A DNA stretch of 34,170 nucleotides from an uncultured Anaerotruncus sp. (GCF_902490045.1 NZ_CABUCJ010000015.1:1-34170); one strand, 5' to 3'; positions 1-8,091 are shown, counted from the stretch's first letter. Notes: a model not told the origin generated them from the sequence alone. Translations and numbers: made by a program.

Positions 1-1354
1 ACGCGACGCGGCCGACGCCCACGAGGGCGATTTTGCTGTTCGTCAGATTGACGAACAGCGGAAAACGCAGGGCGTTTTCCGTCCCTCCGGCCGTGGGCCG
101 GGGGGCAAAATCGCCCCTCCCCGCGGGGCCGGCGTGCTCACCGGCGGACCTTTGCAGCGCGTCGACGCAGGGCCGCCACAGCTCGGGCGCCAGCGTCTCC
201 CGCAGACCGAAGAGCAGCCGGCCGACCGTTTTTTCCGCCGAAGCCCGTAGCAGGCCGAGAAGCTCCTCCTCCGCCTCCCCCGAAAGTCCGAGTCCGCGCA
301 CCGTTTTTTCCACCCGGCCCGTAAAGTCCCGGGCGGCAAATCCGCCGATCTCCTTCACCACGGGCACCACCGCGCGAAAGCCGTACCACCGCGCGAATTC
401 CGCGAGGTCGTCCGCGAGGATCGCCCGCGCCCGCGCAAGGGCGTCTTCGTCGCGGCGGGCGTCCGCCCCGCCGCAGATCCCGTCGGTATCGTAAACCCGC
501 GCCCCCGGCAGCGAGGCAATCGCCGGGTCGATGTCCCGCGGCACTGCGAGGTCACAGAATACCGTCGGCCCCGCAAGGGCGGGCCCGACTTCCGCCGCGC
601 GCAGCGTGTAGTGAGGGCTGGCGGTCGCGCTGACCACCAGCCGCACACGCGGCAGGAGGGCGATCCGTTCCTCATAGGGAACCGCTTTGGCGCCGTCCGG
701 CAGCGAAACCTCTCCATGGCGGTAGCGGCGCACCGTCATCGACACACGGCACCCGGCCTCCATGAGCTGCCGCGCCGCGAGCCGCCCCATCTCCCCATTG
801 CCGATGACCAGGCAGGGCGTGCCCGCGAGCGGACCCATGACACTCTGCAAAAATTCCACCATCCGCACCGCCACCGACTGGTCCGCCTCTGTCAGACGGA
901 CGGCGGTCTTGACCTTTTTGGCCGCCGTGACGGCCGAGCGGAAGAGGGTTTCCAGCACCGCGTCGGCGGCGCCCGCCTCCCGCGAGAGGGAGAGGGCGTT
1001 CCCAACCTGAGTCAGAATCTGGTCCTCCCCAAAGACCTGCGATTTCATCCCGCAGGCGAGCTGGAAGAGGTGTTCCGCCGCTTCAAATCCATCACGGCGG
1101 ACAAAGCAGTCCCGCCGCGCGCCGGGGTCCGCGCCCCTGAGCGCGCAGAGCAGCTCACAGGGGTCGAGCGAAGCGCCACCGCTCAACCACAGCTCGGTGC
1201 GGTTGCAGGTGGAGAGGAGGACGCATCCGTCCGCGCCAAACTCCCGGCAGGCGCGCGCCGCCGCTTCGGACGCGGCCGAAGCGGTCATCGCGAACCGTTC
1301 CCGCACCCCGACCGGGGCGTGGGAACTGTCGATTCCGGCCATCCGTATTTCCAA
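1..1354 (-). CDS. hemA: Glutamyl-tRNA reductase fused to a siroheme-synthase-type (precorrin-2 dehydrogenase) domain, partial
   Basis: Glutamyl-tRNA reductase makes glutamate-1-semialdehyde from Glu-tRNA using NADPH, the first step of C5 tetrapyrrole synthesis, in the cytoplasm. The N-terminus has GIDSSHAPV, the catalytic STCNRTE motif (Cys50) and FGEDQIL, followed by a Rossmann motif VIGNGEMG. From about residue 431 the frame continues without a stop into FPLFVNL and SKIALVGVG, the typical start of the Met8/CysG-N NAD-binding fold, and runs off the window. Such HemA fusions are known in Clostridia (for example Clostridium josui). I chose the TTG start at 1354 because GGGGGGAG lies 5 bases upstream and because it places the catalytic cysteine at position 50, as in E. 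coli HemA. The ATG at 1369 directly abuts its GGAGG and is less likely. The 3' end and the rest of the heme operon lie outside the window. Confidence 0.9.
   Translation of the reverse strand, partial: MEIRMAGIDSSHAPVGVRERFAMTASAASEAAARACREFGADGCVLLSTCNRTELWLSGGASLDPCELLCALRGADPGARRDCFVRRDGFEAAEHLFQLACGMKSQVFGEDQILTQVGNALSLSREAGAADAVLETLFRSAVTAAKKVKTAVRLTEADQSVAVRMVEFLQSVMGPLAGTPCLVIGNGEMGRLAARQLMEAGCRVSMTVRRYRHGEVSLPDGAKAVPYEERIALLPRVRLVVSATASPHYTLRAAEVGPALAGPTVFCDLAVPRDIDPAIASLPGARVYDTDGICGGADARRDEDALARARAILADDLAEFARWYGFRAVVPVVKEIGGFAARDFTGRVEKTVRGLGLSGEAEEELLGLLRASAEKTVGRLLFGLRETLAPELWRPCVDALQRSAGEHAGPAGRGDFAPRPTAGGTENALRFPLFVNLTNSKIALVGVGRVA
23..119. repeat. Cloverleaf-like nested inverted repeats inside the hemA fusion linker
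   Basis: A perfect 12-bp outer inverted repeat (GGGCGATTTTGC at 25-36, GCAAAATCGCCC at 105-116) encloses three further hairpins. These are 35-45/49-59 (11 bp, 3-base loop), 60-68/72-80 (9 bp) and 87-92/96-101 (6 bp, extendable with a G-T pair). Together they could form a four-way cloverleaf in DNA or mRNA. The element sits in frame between the HemA domain and the Met8-like domain, and its left side overlaps conserved codons of the second domain. It could be a palindromic unit inserted in the linker or a chance outcome of GC-rich coding sequence; I cannot tell which. Confidence 0.55.
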
Positions 1355-1390
1355 ACCGACTCCCCCCATCCTCCGCCGAGCCCATACAAA

Positions 1391-1425
1391 ACGCCATCCG
1401 GCAGCGCGTCGCTTCCGAATGGCGT
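1391..1425 (-). promoter_or_regulatory. Leader hairpin of hemA mRNA, possible attenuator
   Basis: Arms 1391-1406 and 1410-1425 pair over 16 positions with two mismatches and a 3-base loop. On the transcribed minus strand the stem is followed by only four T residues and then GTATGG. It lies about 35-70 bases upstream of the hemA start and downstream of the hemA promoter. It could be a weak terminator/attenuator or a translational control element; no known riboswitch class was recognised. Confidence 0.45.
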
Positions 1426-1462
1426 GGGACTGTGCGGCAAACAACCATTTGTAATGCCTTAA

Positions 1463-1491
1463 ATTTTATCGGAATCCGGCCCAAAAGTCAA
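1463..1491 (-). promoter_or_regulatory. Sigma-A-type promoter of hemA
   Basis: On the minus strand TTGACT (1491-1486) and TAAAAT (1468-1463) are separated by 17 bases. The predicted start near 1456 gives a leader of about 100 bases that includes the 1391-1425 hairpin. Confidence 0.7.
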
Positions 1492-1527
1492 GCCATCCCG
1501 CGCCTCCATACCATTATTATATCTGGC

Positions 1528-1556
1528 GCCGCCGATTCGTTTTACGAATGGGCGGC
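1528..1556. repeat. Intergenic hairpin between the kinase terminator and hemA promoter
   Basis: GCCGCC-G-ATTCGT and ACGAAT-G-GGCGGC pair around a TTT loop, with one internal mismatch. There is no adjacent T tract, so it is probably not an intrinsic terminator. Its role is unknown. Confidence 0.35.
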
Positions 1557-1579
1557 CGGAGCGGCTCCCGCGAAGGAAA

Positions 1580-1611
1580 GAGAGGGAACCCCGACGTCGG
1601 GGTCCCCTCTC
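1580..1611 (-). terminator. Intrinsic terminator of the nucleoside operon
   Basis: A long GC-rich hairpin, GAGAGGGAACCCCGA paired with TCGGGGTCCCCTCTC, starts 16 bases past the stop codon of the PfkB kinase. On the minus strand it is followed by TTTCCTT. Confidence 0.75.
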
Positions 1612-1626
1612 GTAAATGTTAATCCG

Positions 1627-2598
1627 TCAGCCGGCACCGGCGCGCACCACTTCTTCCATCCCGTCGAACGGCACGGCGCCTTTCTGCGAGATCGCCCTCG
1701 CGGCGAGTGCGTTGCCCGCGCGAAGCCATTCCTCCGGTTTTTCTCCATGCAGGAAGGAAGCGAGAAAGCCCGCGTTGAATGCGTCTCCCGCGCCCGTCGT
1801 ATCGAGCGGGGTCACCTCGGCTGCGGGGGCGTGCCAGCGCCCGGTTTCGGTATACCTGCCGCGGATTCCCAGCGTCGCCCCCTCCGAACCCAGCTTGAGC
1901 GCGGCAATCGGGACGCTGCACAGCAAGGCCTCCAAGCCGGACTCCGTCTCCCGGACACCGGTAATCGCCTGCATCTCCTGTCGGTTCGGCAGCAGGATAT
2001 CTGTCGCTGCAAGTGCCTCCCGCAACGTGCCGGATGGCACATTTTCAATATTGGGAGAGGCGTCGAGCGCGACCAGCCCGCCTGCCTGCCGCACAATCCC
2101 TGCGGCCTCGATTGCAAATCGTGCCTGCATCGCGTCAGCCAGCAGGTATCCGGAAAGCAACAGCACCCGGACGGTTCGCAGTGTCTGCCGAAGCCCTGCG
2201 GTCAGTTCGAGCGGTTCGCCCGCCGCGCCGCGAAAGGAGAGCATCGTTCGTTCACTGTGGTCGTCTATAATCGTGACGGTATAGCCGGTGTCCTCTCCAT
2301 ACTGCATGCAGCTGAGGTCCAGCCCCGCATCCCGCATCCGTTCCTCGACCCGACGGCCCGCTGCGTCTCTTCCGATCCGTCCGCAGAATCCACAGCGGAT
2401 TCCCAGCAGCCCAAGGGAAAATGCGGTGTTTGCCGCGGAACCGCCGGGGCTGCAGCTTGACATCAGGATTTTGACATCCCCGCCCTGCTGTGGGAACCGT
2501 TCGACCCAATACTGGTAGTCCATCAGCACGTCGCCGATTGCAAGCACCTCCGGCCCGGTCTTTTCAATTATGCCGCCGGGCCGCGTTTTCTGCCCCAT
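1627..2598 (-). CDS. PfkB-family sugar/nucleoside kinase
   Basis: A 323-residue ribokinase-fold kinase that transfers a phosphate from ATP to a sugar or nucleoside hydroxyl in the cytoplasm. Seen: an N-terminal GDVLMDY strand, the GGSAAN substrate-binding motif, NRQEM, and the C-terminal DTTGAGDAFNAGF signature, in which Asp272 is the expected catalytic base. The ATG at 2598 has AAAGGGGG eight bases upstream. It is the last gene of the operon, 33 bases behind the nucleoside phosphorylase, and a terminator follows its stop. A second, HTH-fused PfkB kinase at the operon head looks like the true pseudouridine kinase, so this one may act on ribose, another nucleoside or another C-nucleoside. The exact substrate cannot be read from the sequence. 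Confidence 0.88.
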   Translation of the reverse strand: MGQKTRPGGIIEKTGPEVLAIGDVLMDYQYWVERFPQQGGDVKILMSSCSPGGSAANTAFSLGLLGIRCGFCGRIGRDAAGRRVEERMRDAGLDLSCMQYGEDTGYTVTIIDDHSERTMLSFRGAAGEPLELTAGLRQTLRTVRVLLLSGYLLADAMQARFAIEAAGIVRQAGGLVALDASPNIENVPSGTLREALAATDILLPNRQEMQAITGVRETESGLEALLCSVPIAALKLGSEGATLGIRGRYTETGRWHAPAAEVTPLDTTGAGDAFNAGFLASFLHGEKPEEWLRAGNALAARAISQKGAVPFDGMEEVVRAGAG

Positions 2599-2631
2599 TC
2601 TCCGGGCCCCCTTTCCCTGTTAATCGGCGCA

Positions 2632-3480
2632 TCAGCCACAGTGCGGGCTCCACCATTTCTGCCCGGCCTTTTCCTTTTCCGCGTCACGCCTGGCAAGCAG
2701 CGCAAGCCCCTCCAGCCCGACGGCGATCGCATCGTCAATCCCCTGCGAAACGCCGACTTTCTGGGTGATCGAGCTGTTGCAGACCGTACAAATCGAACCG
2801 CCGCGTGCATGGAAAAGCTGGGCAAGTGTCAGGATTGCGGCCGTTTCGCGTTCGACGTTGAGCACGCCGGCATTCACCCAATGCTCGACAACGCCTTCAT
2901 TGGGCAGGTATCCCATGACAGGGCGGCCCTGTCCGCAGTAGATTGCATCATTGGAGCGGGTGATGCCGACATGATAGCGGAGGGAACGGGCCTGCGCCGA
3001 CTCGATCATCGGCAGCATCAGCTCATAGCTGGCGATGGCCGGATAGCAGGCGTCGATATATTCCTTGGTCAATCCCTCATCGCGAACCGCGCCGGAGGTG
3101 ATGACAATATCGCCGACATTGAGATCCGGTCGCTGGGTGCCCGAGGTTCCGATGCGCAGGAATGTGTCCACGCCTCCGTACTGCATGAGATCCACCATTG
3201 CGATCTCGGTGTCCGCGCCGCCGCTTCCGGTGGAGCAGACAATGATCTGCGCGTCCTGATAGTAGCCGCTGAGGACGGTAAACATTGAGTTGCGGGTGAT
3301 CGTCCTGACATCGGTCATCGAGTCGGCGATGACATCCGCCGCATCCTTGGAAAAGCCCAGCGGATCGCGAACCGCCAGGATCGCGTATCTGCCCAGTTTA
3401 TCTCCGCGCTTAAGTCCCGTCAGGACCGCTTTCCCATCCACCTCAAAGAGGGGCGGCTCGTTTCGAGTGATTTTGCTCAT
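2632..3480 (-). CDS. Nucleoside phosphorylase, uridine-phosphorylase-like
   Basis: A 282-residue member of the PNP/UDP phosphorylase superfamily, which splits N-nucleosides with phosphate into base and ribose 1-phosphate. Family features seen: VCSTGSGG, FLRIGTSG (phosphate and ribose site), NVGDIVITSGAVR, and VERETAAIL in the place of the family's EMES-type ribose-binding segment; the glutamates are kept. I chose the ATG at 3480 (AAGGAAGGA, about 6 bases upstream); a longer reading from 3504 adds eight poor residues. It lies between psuG and the second kinase in one operon, 27 bases after psuG. This suggests the operon also handles ordinary N-nucleosides such as uridine, because pseudouridine has a C-C bond that this family does not cleave. 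The base specificity is not determined. Confidence 0.88.
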   Translation of the reverse strand: MSKITRNEPPLFEVDGKAVLTGLKRGDKLGRYAILAVRDPLGFSKDAADVIADSMTDVRTITRNSMFTVLSGYYQDAQIIVCSTGSGGADTEIAMVDLMQYGGVDTFLRIGTSGTQRPDLNVGDIVITSGAVRDEGLTKEYIDACYPAIASYELMLPMIESAQARSLRYHVGITRSNDAIYCGQGRPVMGYLPNEGVVEHWVNAGVLNVERETAAILTLAQLFHARGGSICTVCNSSITQKVGVSQGIDDAIAVGLEGLALLARRDAEKEKAGQKWWSPHCG

Positions 3481-3507
3481 AAGAGTCCTTCCTTTCTGTT
3501 CCATCGG

Positions 3508-4431
3508 TTATTTCAGCTTTGCCAGTTCCACCGCGATCTTTGACGCGGCGACCGCATTGTTAAATACAAGCCGGATATTCGCTTCCAGGCTTTCGCCGCC
3601 TGTGATCTTTTGGATTTCATCGAGCAGGAAGGGGGTGATCTCCTTGCCCTTCACCCCCCGGCGCTCCGCGTCCGCGACCGCCTCGTCGATCTTACCGTTG
3701 ATGTAGTCCGCGTCCATCGCGTACTGTTCCGGAATGGGATTGGCCACAAGCATGCCGCCAGGAATCCCCATCTTCCGCTTGGCGTAAAAGGAGGCTGCGA
3801 TCTCACCCGGCGTATCCAGCCGGTAGTCGACCCCAAAGCCGCTCTTGCGTGTATAGAAGGCGGGCATTTCCGCCGTCTGGTATCCGACAACCGGAACCCC
3901 CTTAGTCTCGAGGTATTCAAGTGTGCGGCCGATATCGAGGATCGATTTGGCTCCGGCGCAAACGACAAGAACCGGCGTCTGCGAAAGTTCCTCGAGGTCC
4001 GCGGAAATGTCCATCGTATTCTCCCCGCCGCGGTGCACCCCGCCGACGCCGCCCGTACAAAAAACGGAAATGCCAGCCAGATGCGCGACGATCATCGTCG
4101 CGGCCACGGTGGTGGCTCCGTCCTTGCCGAGCGCATGCAGGATGGGCAGATCACGACGGCTCGCCTTGATGACCTCTGTCCCCTTTTTGCCAAGGTAGGT
4201 AATCTCCTCCCCGCTGAGTCCCGCTTTGAGCTTTCCGCCGATCACCGCAATCGTTGCGGGTACGGCGCCCTGTTCCCGCACCACCTGTTCAACCGCAAGC
4301 GCGGTCTCAACGTTCTTCGGGTAGGGCATGCCGTGGGAGATAATCGTCGACTCAAGCGCCACGACAGGCTTTCCCGCCGCCAGGGCGGCTTCGACCTCGG
4401 GCGAACATTCCAAAAACTCCTTAGAAAGCAA
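3508..4431 (-). CDS. psuG: Pseudouridine-5'-phosphate glycosidase
   Basis: PsuG (YeiN/IndA family) reversibly cleaves the C-C glycosidic bond of pseudouridine 5'-phosphate to uracil and ribose 5-phosphate. All hallmarks are visible: LESTIISHGMPYP with Glu27, CTGGVGGVHRGGE with His133, MDISADLEEL with Asp145, and CAGAKSILDIG with Lys162. These equal E. coli PsuG Glu31, His137, Asp149 (metal) and Lys166 (imine-forming lysine) with a constant offset of four. The 307-residue length is normal. The start is TTG at 4431, with a perfect AAAGGAGG nine bases upstream that overlaps the stop of the permease gene, so translation is probably coupled. Its place directly after the ABC permease ties the importer to pseudouridine. 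Confidence 0.96.
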   Translation of the reverse strand: MLSKEFLECSPEVEAALAAGKPVVALESTIISHGMPYPKNVETALAVEQVVREQGAVPATIAVIGGKLKAGLSGEEITYLGKKGTEVIKASRRDLPILHALGKDGATTVAATMIVAHLAGISVFCTGGVGGVHRGGENTMDISADLEELSQTPVLVVCAGAKSILDIGRTLEYLETKGVPVVGYQTAEMPAFYTRKSGFGVDYRLDTPGEIAASFYAKRKMGIPGGMLVANPIPEQYAMDADYINGKIDEAVADAERRGVKGKEITPFLLDEIQKITGGESLEANIRLVFNNAVAASKIAVELAKLK

Positions 4432-4446
4432 TCTGCGTATCCTCCT

Positions 4447-5421
4447 TTATTGTTTCGACCCGGAATGGGACGATCGGAACATGTCCAGCGCGACCGCGCC
4501 GACGATAATGAATCCGAGCGCGACCTTCTGCCAGTAGGCGTTGACTTCCATAAGGTTGAGACCGTTATTGATCAGACCCATAATGAGCGCGCCTGCCAGC
4601 GTATTCATGACGCTGCCCCGGCTGGCGCCGCCGACAAAGACGGCTGCCAGCGCCTGCAGGGACAGGTCCGAACCGGACGACGGCTGCCCCGACGAGAGCC
4701 GCGCGGTCAGCAGCAGGCCGCCCATCGCGCTCATAAGTCCCGCGATCGCAAAGACGGCGATCTTGGTCCTGTGCACGTTGATGCCTGACAGGTTCGCTGC
4801 GGTCGGATTTTCGCCGACAGCCAGCACGTTGCGGCCAAAGGCGGTATATTTCAGGACAAACGCACCAATCAGGAAGACGACGACCAGGATAATTGACGGG
4901 ACGGGGATCGGGCCGACGTAACCGCGCCCAAAGACCGCAAAGGAATCGGGTAACCCGGTGATCGGCTGGCTGTTGGTGAGCAGAAGCACGACCCCCGCCA
5001 GGGCATACTGCATCCCGAGGGTCGCTATGAACGATTGCACGCGCAGTTTTGTGACGATAAGCCCCATCAGCGCGCCGACGACCGTACCGGCCGCAAGGGA
5101 AATGACCATCGCGAGATAGATATTCATCCCGGCCTTCATGATCAGCATCGCGCAGCCGCAACCCGCAAGTACCGCCAGAGAGCTCTGGCTCAGGTCGATT
5201 TCGCCGCAGAGCACAACGTAAGTTGCCCCCAATGCCACGACGGCGTTTACACAGATCTGCCTCACCACATTGATCAAATTCGCAGGAAGCAGAAATTTTT
5301 CATTGGCAAACGCGAGAAGGATGAAAAGGATGATAAAAACCAGCCATACGCCAAGCTTGTTCCAGGCGTAACTCACCATCTTTCCCGCGGTCAGGTTTCT
5401 CTTTTGGGCTTCGCCGCTCAT
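4447..5421 (-). CDS. Ribose-type ABC transporter permease
   Basis: A 324-residue integral membrane protein of the RbsC/BPD_transp_2 family, the channel of a sugar or nucleoside importer in the cytoplasmic membrane. Many hydrophobic segments are seen, with the family signatures GATYVVLCGEIDLSQSS and, near the C-terminus, LSLQALAAVFVGGASRGSVMNTLAGALIMG broken over two helices. It overlaps the upstream ATPase gene by ATGA (5418-5421), and AGGAGGG lies eight bases before its ATG. It is the only permease of this operon, so it would act as a homodimer with the double-domain ATPase. The substrate is inferred from context to be pseudouridine or nucleosides. Confidence 0.92.
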   Translation of the reverse strand: MSGEAQKRNLTAGKMVSYAWNKLGVWLVFIILFILLAFANEKFLLPANLINVVRQICVNAVVALGATYVVLCGEIDLSQSSLAVLAGCGCAMLIMKAGMNIYLAMVISLAAGTVVGALMGLIVTKLRVQSFIATLGMQYALAGVVLLLTNSQPITGLPDSFAVFGRGYVGPIPVPSIILVVVFLIGAFVLKYTAFGRNVLAVGENPTAANLSGINVHRTKIAVFAIAGLMSAMGGLLLTARLSSGQPSSGSDLSLQALAAVFVGGASRGSVMNTLAGALIMGLINNGLNLMEVNAYWQKVALGFIIVGAVALDMFRSSHSGSKQ

Positions 5422-6923
5422 GACGCCGTCCCTCCTACCGCATATTCTGTAATCCGCTGCTGGGAAAAGTCTTTCCTCTCCACTGTCCCGGCGACCTCGC
5501 CCTCCCGCATCACGATAATGCGGTCGCTGATCCCCATAACCTCCTCCATCTCGGAGGAGACGACGATGACAGCCTTGCCTTCCGCTGCCAGCCGATTGAT
5601 GATCTCATAAATTTCCCGTTTGGCTCCCACGTCGATTCCGCGGGTCGGTTCGTCCAAGATGACGATCTCCGAATCGGAAAAGAGCCACTTGGCCACGACC
5701 ACCTTCTGCTGGTTGCCGCCGCTGAGGTAGACGACACGCTGGTTGATTGACGGGGTGGCGATGTGCAGACTTTTCACATAGCCCTCTGAAATCTGCTGTT
5801 CTTTTTTCATATTGAGTATCCGCAAACGTTGAATTTTGCGAATAGCAACCAGTGTGATGTTAAACCGCACCGGCAGTGATAGCAGTAGCCCCTCCCCCTT
5901 GCGGTCCTCGGTGACAAACCCGATCCGGGATCGGATCCCGTCCCGTGTGGTGGACACGGCCGCCTCGCGGCCGTTAATGATAATCCTGCCCGACCTGCGT
6001 TTATCCGCCCCGAAGATAAGGCGCATTGTCTCGGTGCGTCCCGAACCGACCAGCCCGGCAAAGCCGACGACCTCACCATGGCGCACCTCGAAGGAAACGT
6101 CTCTCACCCTCTTCCCGTCCGAGAGGTGCTCGACCTTGAGGCAAACCTCTCCAATCTCTGCATTCCGAGTGGGAAATTGCTGGGTGAGCTCCCGTCCTAT
6201 CATCATCGCGATCAGTTCGTCCTTGGTGGTCTCCTGTACCTCACGCGTGCCGATGTAGCAGCCGTCGCGCAGGACGGTCAACCGGTCGGCCACCCGGAAA
6301 ATTTCCTCCAGCCGGTGGGTGATAAAGATCACCGCAACTCCCTGTTCCTTCAACGTGCCGATGATCGAAAACAGAATTTCCGTCTCCCGGGAAGTGAGCG
6401 AGGAGGTCGGCTCGTCCATAATGACGACTTTTGCATCGACGCTCACCGCCTTGGCGATCTCCACCATCTGCTGGCGGGCGATGCTCAGTTCGCACACAGG
6501 TCTCCGGACATCCTCGTCTATCCCGAGCCGCTGGAAAAGCGCCTGTGCATCGCCAAACATCTTCTTCCACTGGACGATGCCTCGGGATCTCGGCTGGCGG
6601 CCGAGGAAGATATTCTCCGCGACCGTCAGGCTGCCCATCAGGTTGAGCTCCTGGTGGATGATCGAAATCCCAAGCTTTTCAGCCGCCTTCGGGGTACCGA
6701 TTTCCACCTCCCGCCCATTAAAAAGGATGGTTCCTCCATCTTTTTTATAGGCGCCCGAAAGGATCTTCATCAGCGTCGATTTGCCCGCGCCGTTCTCCCC
6801 GACCAGGGCGTGGACCTCTCCGCGACGGATGGTCAGGTCGACGTCAGCCAGCGCCTTGACGCCCGGGAATTCCTTGCAGACCCCTTTTAATACGAGCACA
6901 TTCTCGTCGTAATTTTCCTGCAT
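5418..6923 (-). CDS. Ribose-type ABC transporter ATPase with two nucleotide-binding domains
   Basis: A 501-residue RbsA/MglA-type ATPase that powers the importer encoded around it. NBD1 has GENGAGKST (Walker A), LSIARQQMVEIAKA and VVIMDEPTSSL. NBD2 has the family's degenerate Walker A GLVGSGRTE, an intact LSGGNQQK signature and VILDEPTRGIDVGAK. I chose the ATG at 6923 because AAAGGA lies eight bases upstream; a GTG at 6941 would add six residues. It is separated from the binding-protein gene by a strong hairpin (6949-6984) and overlaps the permease gene by four bases. Confidence 0.93.
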   Translation of the reverse strand: MQENYDENVLVLKGVCKEFPGVKALADVDLTIRRGEVHALVGENGAGKSTLMKILSGAYKKDGGTILFNGREVEIGTPKAAEKLGISIIHQELNLMGSLTVAENIFLGRQPRSRGIVQWKKMFGDAQALFQRLGIDEDVRRPVCELSIARQQMVEIAKAVSVDAKVVIMDEPTSSLTSRETEILFSIIGTLKEQGVAVIFITHRLEEIFRVADRLTVLRDGCYIGTREVQETTKDELIAMMIGRELTQQFPTRNAEIGEVCLKVEHLSDGKRVRDVSFEVRHGEVVGFAGLVGSGRTETMRLIFGADKRRSGRIIINGREAAVSTTRDGIRSRIGFVTEDRKGEGLLLSLPVRFNITLVAIRKIQRLRILNMKKEQQISEGYVKSLHIATPSINQRVVYLSGGNQQKVVVAKWLFSDSEIVILDEPTRGIDVGAKREIYEIINRLAAEGKAVIVVSSEMEEVMGISDRIIVMREGEVAGTVERKDFSQQRITEYAVGGTAS

Positions 6924-6948
6924 GGCAATGTTCCTTTCCACAGAACCC

Positions 6949-6984
6949 GCGGGCCCGGAACGGTTGTCCGTCCCGGGGGCCCGC
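6949..6984 (-). promoter_or_regulatory. Intergenic hairpin between binding protein and ATPase genes
   Basis: GCGGGCCC (6949-6956) and GGGCCCGC (6977-6984) form a perfect 8-bp base, extended by a GGGACGG/CCGTTCC inner stem. There is no T tract. Such hairpins after binding-protein genes commonly protect the upstream mRNA or reduce read-through, which lets the binding protein outnumber the membrane parts; that role is inferred here. Confidence 0.5.
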
Positions 6985-7004
6985 AGGCGAAGGGAGTTTC
7001 GCTC

Positions 7005-8045
7005 TTATTTGCTTCCGAGGATATCCTCCGTGGTCAGCGCGCCCTGTGCGCAGTAAACGCCCGACTCGTAGGGGGTGGATTTTTCAAAGGTCGCCCCGTT
7101 ATAGAGATAGTCCTCGATATTCTGGATGGTCTGCTGGGCCATGCCGGCGGGAAGCTGCATGACGCTCGCTATGTACTGGGTACCCTTGTCGATCAGCTCG
7201 ACCTCTTCATCCTCGCAGTCGAAACCGACAATTTTGACCTCGGGTCGGTTGGCCGCGACGCAGGCATCATACGCTCCCAAGCCCCCCTGTGCGTTCGCCG
7301 CAAAGACCAGGTCGAGTTCCGGATAGGTCACGAGCGCATCCTCACAGGAGGTCATATAGCTCTCGCGGGAATCGCCGAGATACTCATTCACCACCTCCAC
7401 TGTGAGTCCGCCCTCCTCGAGGCCTTTGACAAACCCGTCGGCGCGGTTGCGGCCGTTGGAGGTCGCCGTGGTGAAGGAAATCATTCTGACGGCTTCTTTT
7501 CCCGCCTCTTTCATCTGCCCGGCGGCCCAGTATCCGCCATTGTAGCCCGCGTCGAAATCGACGGTCCCGATGTTGGTCACATAGTCCCCATCGGGCGGCA
7601 GAGAACCGGTGTCAATCAGGAATACGGGAATGTTTGCGGCCTTGCACTGTTCAAAGACATCCTGCAGCGAATCGCCGTACCAACTTGCAATCACAAGCGC
7701 GTCAATATCCTTGAGGGTGAGGTCGAGGCAGTCGTTGACCGTCTTTTCCACGTCCATACCCGCGTCGGTATAGACATAGTCCCAACCCTTTTCCTTGCAG
7801 GCAGCCTCAAATCCATCGAGCATCTTCACGTAGTAGGGGAACGTCAGCGTGATAATGGAAAAACCAATCTTCAGCTGTTTTTCTTCTCCCGGTGCTGTGT
7901 CACCCGTCCCATCCGCTGAAACGGCGTCCGCCGGAGCCGACGGCGCCGCGGGCTGTTCCGCCGCTCCCTTCATCGAGCAGCCTGAAAGCGGCATGACCGC
8001 CATGACGACTGCCAGCAGCAGCGCGAGCATTTTCTTTCCGTTCAT
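7005..8045 (-). CDS. Sugar/nucleoside-binding lipoprotein of the pseudouridine-linked ABC importer
   Basis: A 346-residue periplasmic-binding-protein-like domain (type 1, RbsB family) tethered outside the cell. It starts with a lipoprotein signal: MNGKKM, a hydrophobic core and the LSGC lipobox with Cys23. A flexible Ala/Pro/Asp-rich linker follows to about residue 55, and then the LKIGFSIITLTFPYYVKMLDGF fold start (split here by type). Lower-lobe motifs include DALVIASWYGDS and VFAANAQGGLGAYDA. AAAAAGGAGAG lies about seven bases before the ATG. It is placed between the HTH-PsuK gene and the ATPase. The ligand (pseudouridine, another nucleoside or ribose) cannot be read from the sequence; context favours a nucleoside. 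Confidence 0.9.
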   Translation of the reverse strand: MNGKKMLALLLAVVMAVMPLSGCSMKGAAEQPAAPSAPADAVSADGTGDTAPGEEKQLKIGFSIITLTFPYYVKMLDGFEAACKEKGWDYVYTDAGMDVEKTVNDCLDLTLKDIDALVIASWYGDSLQDVFEQCKAANIPVFLIDTGSLPPDGDYVTNIGTVDFDAGYNGGYWAAGQMKEAGKEAVRMISFTTATSNGRNRADGFVKGLEEGGLTVEVVNEYLGDSRESYMTSCEDALVTYPELDLVFAANAQGGLGAYDACVAANRPEVKIVGFDCEDEEVELIDKGTQYIASVMQLPAGMAQQTIQNIEDYLYNGATFEKSTPYESGVYCAQGALTTEDILGSK

Positions 8046-8091
8046 TCCAATCTCTCCTTTTTATTTCACTTCCCCACCCGGGGAATTGACG

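Noticed and set aside
1391..1425. Known riboswitch in the hemA leader
   Set aside because: Only one hairpin is evident; no conserved cobalamin, THF or other riboswitch core could be recognised.
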